A stretch of 64,000 nucleotides of DNA from Casuarius casuarius (Eukaryota; Chordata; Aves; Casuariiformes; Casuariidae). The stretch lies in NCBI GenBank assembly GCA_003342895.1, contig PTFA01000111.1, positions 2,493,877-2,557,876 on the forward strand. Direction: 5' to 3'. Below the pieces are notes generated by a model. That model had not been told where the DNA came from. It was given only the letters and a program-made list of their open reading frames with translations, and made no database searches. Below are positions 24,953-35,203 of the stretch, piece after piece (within the stretch, counting starts at the first letter, position 1; each line of letters starts with the position of its first letter). The position numbers were made by a program, and so were the translations under genes.

Positions 24953-27233
24953 ACAAAAACTGGAAACAAGTTCAGCTCAACGGCCAGAATATAGCTGCTA
25001 AACATAGTAGCGGAGCTTTGTAACTAGGTATTTTGCAAGATCAATGAACTATTGCTCTGCTTGTATGTTGTTGAGCTCGTCTACATTCATACCTTGATCT
25101 AGCCAACATTCATTGTCATATTTCTGTTATGCTGGCTATTTTACAGATGTTAAAACTATACGGAAGCAGTATACAAGGAAAAATAAAATGCACCATAAAT
25201 TGGCTAAACATGTCAATGCAGTAATGAATTCACATGAAAAGCCCTTGATANAAATTACCCTTCTGCAGGAGTGAAGTGACCAGCTGATACAGTGTATATG
25301 TTTGGACATAATCCAGGGTTTGCACAGACCTGCAAATAATCACGTATTAACTTGACATTTCCGAAAAAAACAACACTTTTTTTCTGAAGTTCATAANCAA
25401 ATGGGTGAGAGGCCTGAGGAGACTATGTTTTCATTTTATATTTGAAAGTAAATCCATTCTCAATTTCTTTGCTTGAACAGTTTTATGCTTTTTGTTTTAT
25501 GCTCCCATTCTTAGAAGTGCATAAGCACATGCGTAACTTTAAGTATGCAGGTAAACTAAACCATAGTCATTAAAACATTGAATCTTGTGACTAATTCCAT
25601 TGGTTTTAATAGGATTTAGGCACTTCCTTAATACTAATAGAAATTAAGTTAAGTACTTCAATATTTTGTTAACAAGTCTGTAATGACTCTCTTGCATGGC
25701 TGAACTGAACTGTAAACAGAGGAATGAATCACAACTGTATCACTCCATATTTATGTGGCAAAATATATATTCCATTAGCAGAGCCAGAGTTTGAAAATAA
25801 TACATAAATTTTATTTCCTACATAAGATTACAAAAATGAATTCTAAGAAATCTGAAATCTATTACTTAGTAGTGATCAGCTTGTAGGAAGATCAGTAGAA
25901 ATATTTTGAAAGTTTTTCTATCTATCTGCTTTATTTCATGTTTTTGTAATGAAATTCACTGACAGTGAAAGATAAAAGCATAAATCAGGTCAGCTTTGAA
26001 TGTTAAAGTGGTAAGTACACCATTACAGAATGAGTTAACAGAATTGAAAATATATATAATTAAATTAATTTAATGAATTTACAGAATAACACAGATTAAG
26101 AAGAGAACATATTTCAGAGCAGAAGGGATCAGTTATGGATAAAGGCATAATTATTGTTTCCAAATTCAGCTGATAATGACATTTCCTTTCATGATTCCAT
26201 TCCACTTTTAAAGATGTAGTTATCACACATGCAAGCATTTTGCTTTCAAGAAATAAATAACAAGACTTGCATACATTTGCCTAAGAATAAAAATATTTAC
26301 AATACTTTTGCATAGCATCTGTACAATTTGGGGGCCTGCAGTGTCATCTTCCTTTTACAGATAAACTGCATAGATCTGTAGAGATTTGCCTAAACTTGCA
26401 GTAAGTAAGGGCCAAATATTGGTTACATGGTTTTAAGTGTGACAGAGCTAAAAGAGAGAGTGTTAACCTCTTGCCTGGTGCTAACTTGGGTTGAATATAT
26501 CCATATATATTCCTGATAAAGCTAGGCAGGTACTTCCAGAATACAGGAAATCCTGACAACCTAAATGAGGTGCTCATCTCTTTCCTTGGGTTTTAAGGCC
26601 AGCTTTGATGCCATTTGAAATGATTTGTTGATGAATGATGCTCTACCTAAGAACCAGCCACAGGAAACACCAACTTTGGCTGTAGCCATGAACATCCACA
26701 GAGGATTCGGAGTGCTAATTTTTCTTTTGAGGGGGAATGGTGGGGACAGGGAGGGAGTAAGTAGAAGAAAGCAAAGGATAAAACTGAACCAGCTTGATGG
26801 AAACTCAGCCTGCTGCAGGCATCAGAATTCCCTATAGCTCAGCAGCTAGGTCACCTCAGTGCAATGTGGATACACTGGGCCTGAAGCTCTTCACAAGTCC
26901 AGGCCAGTTCTCTCCAAAGCTTTATTACCATGCAAAAGAAAGCTTCTCATAGCACTGTATTTTCTGGGATTCCAGCACGGTGCTCAAGACGAAGACATGA
27001 AGCCCACCTGTAGGTTAAATCACAACCAATTTTTAACGCCAAGTTCCCAGATAACACCCTCAGAGCACACACGTTCAGAGTCTCTGTTTAGGCACTACCA
27101 AAAATACATGGAGAAAAAATGGTGGGCTGATAGATGTGAGGGTGTCTAGGACTAAGGGCATTTCAGAGTAGGTTGTGGCAATTACTCTTGAAGATTTAAG
27201 GTGCAGCACCCTCCAAGTTCAAACTAATTTAAA

Positions 27234-27263
27234 CCTGGGTTACCGTAACCCTAGTAACCCAGG
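27234..27263. other. Inverted repeat / X-box-like palindrome
   Basis: The 9-bp arms cctgggtta (27234-27242) and taacccagg (27255-27263) are exact reverse complements. Nested inside is ggttac-c-gtaacc (27238-27250), a second inverted repeat that shares the first arm. The core GTTACCGTAAC resembles the inverted half-sites bound by RFX factors, though the spacing is not the usual one. A chance palindrome is possible. Confidence 0.3.
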
Positions 27264-30200
27264 CATTCCCATACCCTTTCTTGTTGGCACAGAAGCTTGT
27301 GCACTGCAATGGTTCTGGGAACTGATCTAGCTAAAAAGCTAATCANTTTATTTTATAAATAAATCCCTGAACTAATTCCTGAACCGGCTCACCAGGGAGC
27401 TGCCCAAATGGTAAATGCAAAAGCAAGGGCGTGGGTGGAACTGCTCAGCTGGGAGAGGGAGGAGGACAGAATCGTGGCAGTCTGGATTTAGATCAGCTTA
27501 AAATGAACCACACCTATGAAGCCTGCATAAATTGTGAAATGGAGAAAGCCTGAAGATATGATGGACTCCTGAATCTGGTATCTTTCCCGCTTTGATGCCT
27601 ATGACTAGAGGAAGATTTTAGCTGTTTCTTCTTCTTCACTCAAATCCTTCCTCTTGGGTATGAAGATACCAACATGAAACTGAACAGAATTTACTCTGTG
27701 CATTAGATTTGCATGCCTTAGAAAAGACATTACATAATTCACTATAAAAGTCTTTCAACTTCTCTTTTTTTGAAGTATTATGGCTTATATTAAAAACATG
27801 ATTTGGCACANACACTCTACCTTTTTCTAATTGTGGACTCCTTGATGAGATGCTTTCGTTCCCTGAGCTTGGTATGCTTATTCTTTAGCAGCAGATATGT
27901 TTGATTGTTCTATTCGATGACCCTGAATGTTATAAAGTGCATGCAACATCTGCCATACTACAAAAAGCTGATAAACCTCATACCAATTAATCATTTAAGA
28001 ATTTATTATTTCTACAGTCTCTCTGCAGAGAGATTCTCTCTTTGCAAAACCTTGGTAAAATTTGTAAAAATATACCACACATTTACCTAGCATAAATTAT
28101 ATAAGTAAACGCGACTTGTACTGTCCCTTAGATCATTAGAAAGAACTATATTTAATTTCTAAGAATTTTGCAGCATTCCATGAAGCAGTGAATCCACAAC
28201 CACATCTCAAGGGTGCAATCAAAAAAAGAATACACGATATGGGAAAATATATCTTGCAGTTGCCTNTGGTAATTTAAAGGAAGGAGGTTGGAATGAAAAC
28301 TCCTTTCATACAATTAAGATCAAAAACTCTGAGTATCCCATTTGCTGAGTGATTGCTATAACCAGCACACTATCTTGAGCAGTCAAAATGAGATGTACTA
28401 AGATTAATATACATAACCAGTCTTCTGGGGAAAAGAATGATCAAAAAGAAGTCCTGGTGCATTGCTGTTTTATTCTGTCTTCTGTCCGAAGAAAATGCCA
28501 TTGTCTGTCTTTGAAGTGGTCATCCAGCACACTGGAAAATACCACTCACCAGTAAATACCAATGTCACCTATAATATACAACATCATTCCTCCAATGTTT
28601 TTTCTAAAAAGAAGCTGGCCAAAACTTAAATTTGTGAGGGGAGCAGTTTTGCATATATGTGAGATATGCTTTGAGAATGCTTCACAGAACAAGTTCCTCA
28701 GCAAATGTAGGCAAAGCAACGTCTCGTTTTCATCTCTCGATCTAGTTTTGGCCGAAGCCAGGAACAAACTTGCTCAGACTGGGCAGAAGTCTAGACATCT
28801 TAGTAACAGCATTTCCTTTTTTTGAACTGGATGAGTTAAGACACTTCCAAAGCTAGGCATCAACTCAGCAAAACTGCAAAATCACAGTTTTGGATGTAGA
28901 TACCTACATTATATTTTTGGCGCTCAAATAATTATTTGGATTTAGTCACTATTTTCATAATTAATTAAATGCTTTTAAAAACATTAAACATTATTGTGTT
29001 AATATACAAGTGTAATAGTTGTTTTATGAATGTGTAGACACATTTGCCTAAAGTAGTATTGCTCATTATACACGTGCTCTTATTTCCGTAGTATGAAGGA
29101 ACTACTTCAGACGGGTGGAACAATTTTCCTCTTTGTCACGGGCAGGGATTTCTTGTATGGAACAGAGCTTGTTAACTTCATAGAACTTGCATGAGCTTCT
29201 TTAGCAAAAAAAAACAAATGAAAAACACATACCAGTACTAATTATCTTTATTAGTTATTCTTCTCCCACAGATCAGTCCCACATTTTTAGGCACTGTACA
29301 TAATGTGACAAGAGGAGAAGATATGGAACTATATATTAATAATAACCATCACTGAAGGACTTACTCACTTCCTCCCTACAGGTCTGGACAGGTTCTCTAA
29401 CTTGTTGTAGTGGTTTCACTATGATGGTGGTGGTAAAGATATACTTTAACAAGATCTGTAAAAAAATTAATATATTTACAGGGAGACGGGAAAAAGAAGG
29501 GGGGGGGGGCAAGCTTTCAAGTAGACAAATGCAAGCCAGTTCAGACCAATGGAAAGATTCTTTTGTCTANAGACAGAAAGAGATCTAAATGACTGATTTC
29601 CTTCACAGAGAACCAGAAGACCAAGAGTTAAGTGCCTAAATCATATTTCATTTAAGTTTGATATGTGTATCACAATGTCCCCTCTAACTAAATGGCAGAG
29701 CAATGGTCTCTGCTACTAATTTATAGATAGTCAGGTAGAAAGCCTGGAATCCTTTCCATGAGCTTTCAATTGTTAACCAAAGGTCTCAGGAGAGAAAGAA
29801 GGAATGGGAAGTAAGCTAGTAACTTATGATCCAACGAATCACTGAACTATCAGTGTGGTTAGATGTATGCCAAACCGAAGTTTGGCAGACATACATACAA
29901 GAAAGGCAGCATGGGGGAACAGAATTGAAGACTGGGATCTTTTCAGCCCCTCAAAGTTCTGTGCTTATAGAGGAATATAAGTAACTGAACACTTTCTGCA
30001 GCTGAAATGGAAAAGAAAATATCACTCAAAATCACAAGTGTTGAGAAAACTTTTATTTAAACTACTTTCCTCTACATTTTTTCAAATAAAATCTCTTTTA
30101 ATAAGGCACTCACCATTTTTGTAAAGAATTATCTGTAATATGTGGTACTTTTAGAGGAAAATGAAATCAGAAATAGCCCATCCTGTAAGCACCTAAAAGG

Positions 30201-32748
30201 TAAAAGAATGGGCATTAAACTCTGCTTTACGCTAAATGAATCATGCTGAAGGCATCTACTGCATGTGAGGGGAAACGAAAAAGATCATAACTATGAATTG
30301 TCTAGGGTAAGGAAAGGCTAAGATTATTCAAGAAGTACCTGTGACCAAATGTTTGCATATTATGCAAGACTACTGTAAAGAGCTAAAATGGGGGCAAAAG
30401 TGAAGGACTATATGTAGAACAGACCTGTAGATCCTCCTATGAAGTGTGACCAAACTGGGAAGGTAACTAAGTTTCATATCCATGACTGTAGCCCAGTGGC
30501 CAATAATGCTTCCAAAGGTAATTTAGGAAGTGAAGAGTTTTGATTCTCAATCTCAATTTATCTAGGAGGAACAGCATTTTATTTTCTTAAAATATTGTGG
30601 AAAATAATCAGCATCTGCAAGATAAGTAGGTCATATAGAAGTGGAAAAGCACAGTAATAATATGTTGACAGTCTAAATATAAACACTACAATTACATTGC
30701 TACAACTACAACTAGCAAATGCTTTGGATGCCACTCTAGCGAGCTAGTTAGCACAAGGATAACTTTAATCATAAGAAAAGAGGCACTGAATTCAATGGAG
30801 CTAATCCTATGCTTACAAATCTTCCTAAATCATAGCCTTTTTGATTATATCCTGTCATACAGGCTATGTGTTAGGCCACCAACTATTGAAGTGCAGCATT
30901 AGAATTTTTAAGAAGCTTTAAGCTCTTCAGTGCAAGCAATTTAACCATCAAAAAAGCAAAGTCTGTAGCATAAACAGAAACATGAGTTAAAAGTAATCAG
31001 TATCTGTAAAATATTCTCTGTCTTCTTTAACATCTGAACAGTGAATAATTTCTTATTTCTTATGAAAAGACTGGTTTTCAAGAAGATCATATATTGATGT
31101 TTTTTTGATAGATTTAAGTTAAGGTACTCTCTTATGAAAATAATGATCATAATTAGCTTGCACCTCTTCCTCAAAATCATCTGAATTTGCAATTTTCTGG
31201 CTAAAAAAGTTATGTTTTTATATACACTCAGATATCTTTAATGTATGAATGGCAGGTTATGTTGATTTTCCAAACTGTTACCTTAAAGAGCTTTCTGCTA
31301 TTGATAAGAGAGGTTTATTGGCTTGCTTGTCCTTTGACCAAACAGCAACTAAATTTACAGCCTGCCAGAATATTTACAATTAGCAATTTAAGAAACCTTT
31401 AAAATATTCCATTCAAAGCACGAAGCACAGCAACTTTTGAAGACAACTTACAAAACATAATACAAAAGGGAATAACATAAGATGTTAAAGGAAAACAGAA
31501 GTTCAAAATTTGTATTACATTCCAGAGTCTACACAAATGAAATTTGAAATTCTATAGCAAAAGCGACATCCTCCCCCCGATAGGTGATTTTTTCACAGGC
31601 TGACAGGAAGCAGAGATGACCTAGCATTTTTCTGAATTAGTCATAACCCATCATGTCAACAAGCCAAAAGATAAAAATGCATAGTACAGTCACTGAGTAT
31701 CATGACTATAAATATGACTGTAAGCATCTCTTAGAATTCAGGAAAGGTGTATGTAAATTTGTAAGATAATTTATATATTTACATACTTATTATATACACA
31801 CACCTAATTATTTCTCATGATTATTGAATCTACTCCACAGAGAAGCCAATAGGCCTTACATTTCCATGCTCTCAGATTTAATAAAGAGGAAGTGCAGAAT
31901 GCCACCCGTGTGACTCCATCTACAGATCAAGTTTAGAGATATCCTGCTTACTGATGCATGTGATAGGAGCTGTGAACCGTGTAAAACTGGGCCAGAATAA
32001 AGGCATGGAAAAAAACAGGATTTCTCTCCCAGTTTTGATACGGACNTCTCCCAGTGACTTGGCTCACGCACCAATTTTCCCTGTCTTTCAGGATAACCGT
32101 CAACAGCTTCCTGGGCGCGGCGGAAGGAGCTGTATTGGGTACCCAGCTGCTGCTCACGCTAGGTGCCCCCTTGGCCCCGCTCGGCTCATCCCACAGCCAC
32201 CTCAGTGCTGCGCGGGCTCGAGCTGGGGACGCGGACACTCCTGGCTCCTCGCAGAGAGGGAGCAAGACAACAATGCGAAACGTTTGGAAACCCTGGAGTA
32301 GGAGACACTGCCTCGGTGGCCCTGACTGAGACACTTGGGTTACCCCATCCCTTGCCCGCGCTGCCAGCGTGAAAGCAGCGCGCTGCTTGGCCGCCCCCAG
32401 CCCAGCGGGGACCAGCAGCCACGTCCCGCCGGACACGGAGGGGGCGGCACCCGCAGCCCCCCAGGCCCGAGGCGGCGCGGGGCGCGGGGCTCAGGCCCGC
32501 CGGCGGCCCAGGGCCAGGGGCACCCCGGCCCGGTTGGGGTCGTCGTGCCCCCGCCCGCCGCAGCGGGGCCCAGGCCGCAGCCACGACCCCTCGCCGCCTG
32601 CGGCCTCCCCGCGAGGAAGCGCCGCGGGAGCGAGGCCACGCGGCGGTGGGGAAGGAAGCGCCAAAGGGCACCGGGCGCCCCGGCGCCCCGCGCTGCCCCG
32701 GGCGGGAGGGCCGTGAGGGCCCGGCGAGGCTGCGCCTCCGCGCCCGCT

Positions 32749-32818
32749 CCGCCCCGCCCCGCCCGACCTCTGCGGGACCATGCCGCAGCGGCGAGCGGGC
32801 GGGCGGGCAGACCCCGCC
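32749..32818. promoter_or_regulatory. Cluster of GC boxes (Sp1/KLF type)
   Basis: Tandem ccgccccgcccc lies at 32749-32764, gggcgggcgggc at 32796-32808, and ccccgcccc just after it. They sit about 330-400 bp upstream of the PRKX ATG. Such clusters are typical of Sp1/KLF-bound CpG-island promoters. The G-run array could also form a G-quadruplex. Binding is inferred. Confidence 0.6.
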
Positions 32819-32950
32819 CCTCCGCCTCGCGTGTGGCGCGGCGCGGCTCGGCGCGCCTGGGCTTTCCCTCTTTCGCCATTGTCTGTCGGCGCGGCGGCGC
32901 CTGCTGTGAGCGGAGCAGAGCAGAGCGACGGCGGCTTGCCCCGGGCCGCG

Positions 32951-33031
32951 ATGCTGAAGGGCTCCGCGCCCCCTCAGAGGCGGCAGCAGGAACTGGCTCC
33001 AGCGCGGCGGAGCAGCCATCCTGCCTGCTGA
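32951..33031 (+). other. Upstream ORF 1 in the PRKX leader (26 codons)
   Basis: ATG at 32951 opens a 26-codon frame (begins Met-Leu-Lys-Gly) that ends at TGA 33029-33031, 113 bases before the PRKX ATG at 33145. It would be in the mRNA only if transcription starts upstream of 32951. Its ATG has G at -3 (gcgATGc), a moderate context. If transcribed it could reduce initiation at the main ORF. The peptide resembles nothing I know. Confidence 0.4.
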
Positions 33032-33108
33032 ACACTGAAACTTTGCGTCGCCGCCGCTCCCTCTCCTCCGCCCGGCCCGGCTCGGCTCGGCTCGACTCGC
33101 CCCTCTCC

Positions 33109-33117
33109 ATGCGCTGA
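33109..33117 (+). other. Upstream ORF 2, two codons, in frame with PRKX
   Basis: This minimal ORF, ATG-CGC-TGA, lies 27 bases upstream of the PRKX ATG and in the same reading frame. Its TGA (33115-33117) therefore also rules out any N-terminal extension of PRKX from further upstream. The nine codons between it and the main ATG contain no near-cognate start. Very short uORFs can stall or recycle ribosomes close to a main start. No function is shown here. Confidence 0.55.
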
Positions 33118-33144
33118 GCGGCTGCGGGGCGCCCGCTCGGCCCC

Positions 33145-33328
33145 ATGGACGCCTTCAGCGCCGNCAAGGCCAAAATGGGGGTGAAGAGCGGCGGCGAGGC
33201 GGCGGCGGCGGGGCTCACTGCGCCTCAGCCCGCTGCGGCGTCCCCCAGCTCCGCCGGCCACGGTTCGCCCGCCGCGCTCGAGCCCGCCGCCTACAAGCTG
33301 GAGGACCTGGAGACCCTGGCCACCGTGG
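33145..33328 (+). CDS. PRKX: PRKX protein kinase, first coding exon (partial gene)
   Basis: This exon encodes the N-terminal 61 residues plus the first base of codon 62 of a cAMP-dependent serine/threonine kinase of the AGC group. PRKX is a PKA-like catalytic subunit held inactive by regulatory subunit RI and by PKI. In mammals it is linked to myeloid maturation and renal epithelial morphogenesis. The diagnostic part is the C-terminal YKLEDLETLATVG, which matches the PRKX stretch just before the glycine-rich loop; PKA alpha/beta read differently here (a KTLGTG-type stretch). The preceding Ala/Pro/Ser-rich extension is low in complexity, as in other PRKX proteins, and of similar length. Start: an in-frame TGA at 33115 excludes extension. 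Met1 has C at -3, whereas Met11 (33175) has A at -3 and G at +4 and could be the main start. Codon 7 carries an N (33164). The kinase domain lies in exons beyond this window. Confidence 0.87.
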
Positions 33329-33334
33329 GTGAGC
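33329..33334 (+). other. PRKX: Splice donor of PRKX intron 1
   Basis: The sequence GTGG|GTGAGC gives a near-consensus 5' splice site (G|GTGAGC). It splits the glycine codon after its first base (phase 1), exactly where the ATVG of the kinase N-lobe should continue into the GTGTFGRV-type loop encoded by exon 2. Reading through instead gives a non-homologous Arg-rich tail, which supports splicing here. Confidence 0.85.
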
Positions 33335-35172
33335 GAGGGAGGGACGGCGAGGCCGCGAGGAACAAAGGGGCTGCCCGCCGGGCACGGCCCGCCGCCCCCT
33401 GCTGCCCCTGCGCCTCCCGCCCTCCACGTTTTGTCCCTGCGCCTTTGCTCTGCGGGGGGCGCCGGGCGCATTCGGGGCGGCGGGTGGAACTTTCGGCCGT
33501 TAACGGCCGGCAGGTGCGGCCCGCCGTCAGGGACCCCCCTTCCCCCCGCCCCCCACCCCGAAACGCACCGCCGCGGCGCTGGGGCGGAGGCTGCCGTCTG
33601 GTGCTAACGCTGCTCCACGCGTAAAGTTAGCCGGGTTTGGGGAGGGCGTCGCCGTCCTCTTTTTGCGCGTGGTCCTGGGGCACTGCGTTGCCTTTTTTTT
33701 TTTCTTCTTCCCCCTTCTGCCGAGCTGTTTTTATTAGACTTGCGTGTGATCTGAGCCATCGCCTGTATGAGTTCCTGCACCAGCCTCGGCTTCTCTCCCA
33801 GGCGGCTTTATGGTCGCCCTATGCTTTTAGGAAGGCGCCGGGCAGCTGTAGTATTAACGTAGTTTTGCAACTGTGTTTTGAGTCTGCAGAGGAGCACAGG
33901 AGACTACTTGCATTGTTCCGCCGTGACATTGTTGTGCCAGTGCACTGGCAAGCCTAAGTACTGCCAGTATCATCATCTCTTGGTGTGATACCATGTTTTA
34001 AAGCNACAGCTGAATGAATTTGTAACCTGCTTTGTTTGGTCTGTCTGCGAGGCAGAGGCAATCACTGCTGAAGTCTAAACACCTTTTGTTATAAAAACTT
34101 GATTTATGTGGTTAGCATCATTTGCCTGCATCATGATAGAAATTCATTATTTAAATGCAGCTGTAGGGCCAGTGAAGAGATCAGACAGGTTCATTGAATG
34201 CAGGTAGGCGTATTTAAAAACCTGAATCCATGCTGTTGTGCTGAGTATTGATGCAAAGATGTCGTGCCTTGTGTAGAATTTTGGTAAAAGGCAAAATTAC
34301 GTCTTGGATTTACCAAACTTAAAAAAAGAAAAACTGCCTGTAATATGCAGTATTGCAAAGTACATGTATGTATTTAATAAAATGACATCTCAAGGGATGT
34401 CTGTCGTGATGTTCACTGTGTTCATACCCACTCTAGTATCTGTCAGTGAACTGCGCTTGAAAGGGAGCATGTATGTATAATTATGAAAAATTTTGCACTT
34501 GGTTTAAAGGATTGTTTGTTCAGCTATACAGCGGGGTTTTTGTTATTATTTTTATTTAGCTATGAAATGACTTTTGGATAGATCTATTCCAGCAAGTGCT
34601 GTAAACTTCAGTTTCCCTCCCCAAGCTTTCTGTAGTTAAGCTGTCTTCAGTCAAGATGGTGTGATTTAAGCCCTTAGTTAAGCTGATGGCTTAATTTACG
34701 TTTTTTACGATGCTGTTGGAAAGGCATAGGAATATTGTGATTGATGCAGGCCATGTTATTATCTCTTGAAGCGTGTTGCTTTTTTAAATAATATTTCCAG
34801 GTTAAAATGTGAATGGGCGTTTTATGCAGTTAAATGAGATTATTGAGAGACTGTTTGAAAGCATCCTGGTGCTGCTTTTCCACCAGAAGTGATTAATCCT
34901 GTATGTGACATCACAACTAGTTGCTGTGGATGTGTTTGTCATCACAAAGGATTATGACTTCACATGAAACACAGGCTGCAGGAAAATACTAATTCTTAAA
35001 GAAAGGCCTAATTGTCACGGAAATGTTCCTAAGGAAATGAAGAAATATTTTAAATTGACACAAGGATTATTTCTGAACAGCATATCTTTTTACAGTGTTC
35101 TTTAAGGTGCAGCTTAGAGCATAAGGAAAAGGAAGGTCATCATTCCAAAAGAATTTAAAGAGGAGATTCCTC

Positions 35173-35203
35173 TTTTTTTTTTTTTTTTTTTTTTAAAAAA
35201 AAA
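35173..35203. repeat. T22 / A9 homopolymer pair
   Basis: A run of about 22 T (35173-35194) is followed at once by 9 A. This gives a self-complementary T/A hairpin and a likely site of length error in sequencing. It is intronic, with no element boundary evident. Confidence 0.9.

Larger units (their letters stand above)
15911..32100. other. Intergenic DNA, no gene seen
   Basis: This is AT-rich non-coding sequence between the nested repeats and the PRKX CpG island. Open frames reach about 113 codons (minus strand, 17038-17379) but none shows a domain, a family resemblance or exon-like boundaries. Contents that can be named are the GAAGA microsatellite at 16608-16716, a poly-T stretch at 23222-23238, a G11 run at 29499-29509, a small cruciform-like motif at 27234-27263, and a cluster of transcription-factor-like words at 24754-24952. 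Distal regulatory elements of PRKX or a neighbouring gene could lie here, but sequence alone does not show them. Confidence 0.6.
32101..33620 (+). promoter_or_regulatory. PRKX: CpG-island promoter of PRKX
   Basis: Base composition changes abruptly from AT-rich to very GC- and CpG-rich at about 32100 and returns by about 33620. The densest part is 32400-33350. This is the only such island in the window. It contains the first coding exon near its 3' end, the classic layout of a TATA-less vertebrate promoter. Several GC boxes are present (32749-32764, 32796-32808, 32811-32818). A ttcgccattg stretch at 32873-32882 and a cagccatcc at 33012-33020 resemble YY1-type sites. The transcription start cannot be fixed from sequence; somewhere in 32850-33050 would be reasonable. 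Long open frames on both strands here result from few AT-rich stop codons. Confidence 0.88.

Noticed and set aside
26859..27149. 96-codon + strand frame in the intergenic region
   Set aside because: No recognisable domain, no promoter or splice context, and the length is within chance expectation for a 64-kb window read in six frames.
32340..33218. 292-codon minus-strand open frame, and several other 70-277-codon frames on both strands, in the CpG island
   Set aside because: Ala/Arg/Gly/Pro-rich translations overlap one another in several frames and match no protein. Very GC-rich DNA has few stop codons, so such frames are expected.
33145..33624. PRKX exon 1 read through as a 159-codon protein
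   Set aside because: Homology stops exactly at the GTGAGC donor after ATVG. The tail is Arg/Pro-rich low-complexity translation of the island.
33637..33957. 106-codon + strand frame just after PRKX exon 1
   Set aside because: It lies in the intron directly downstream of the donor, shows no homology, and sits in a region where GC content is still elevated.
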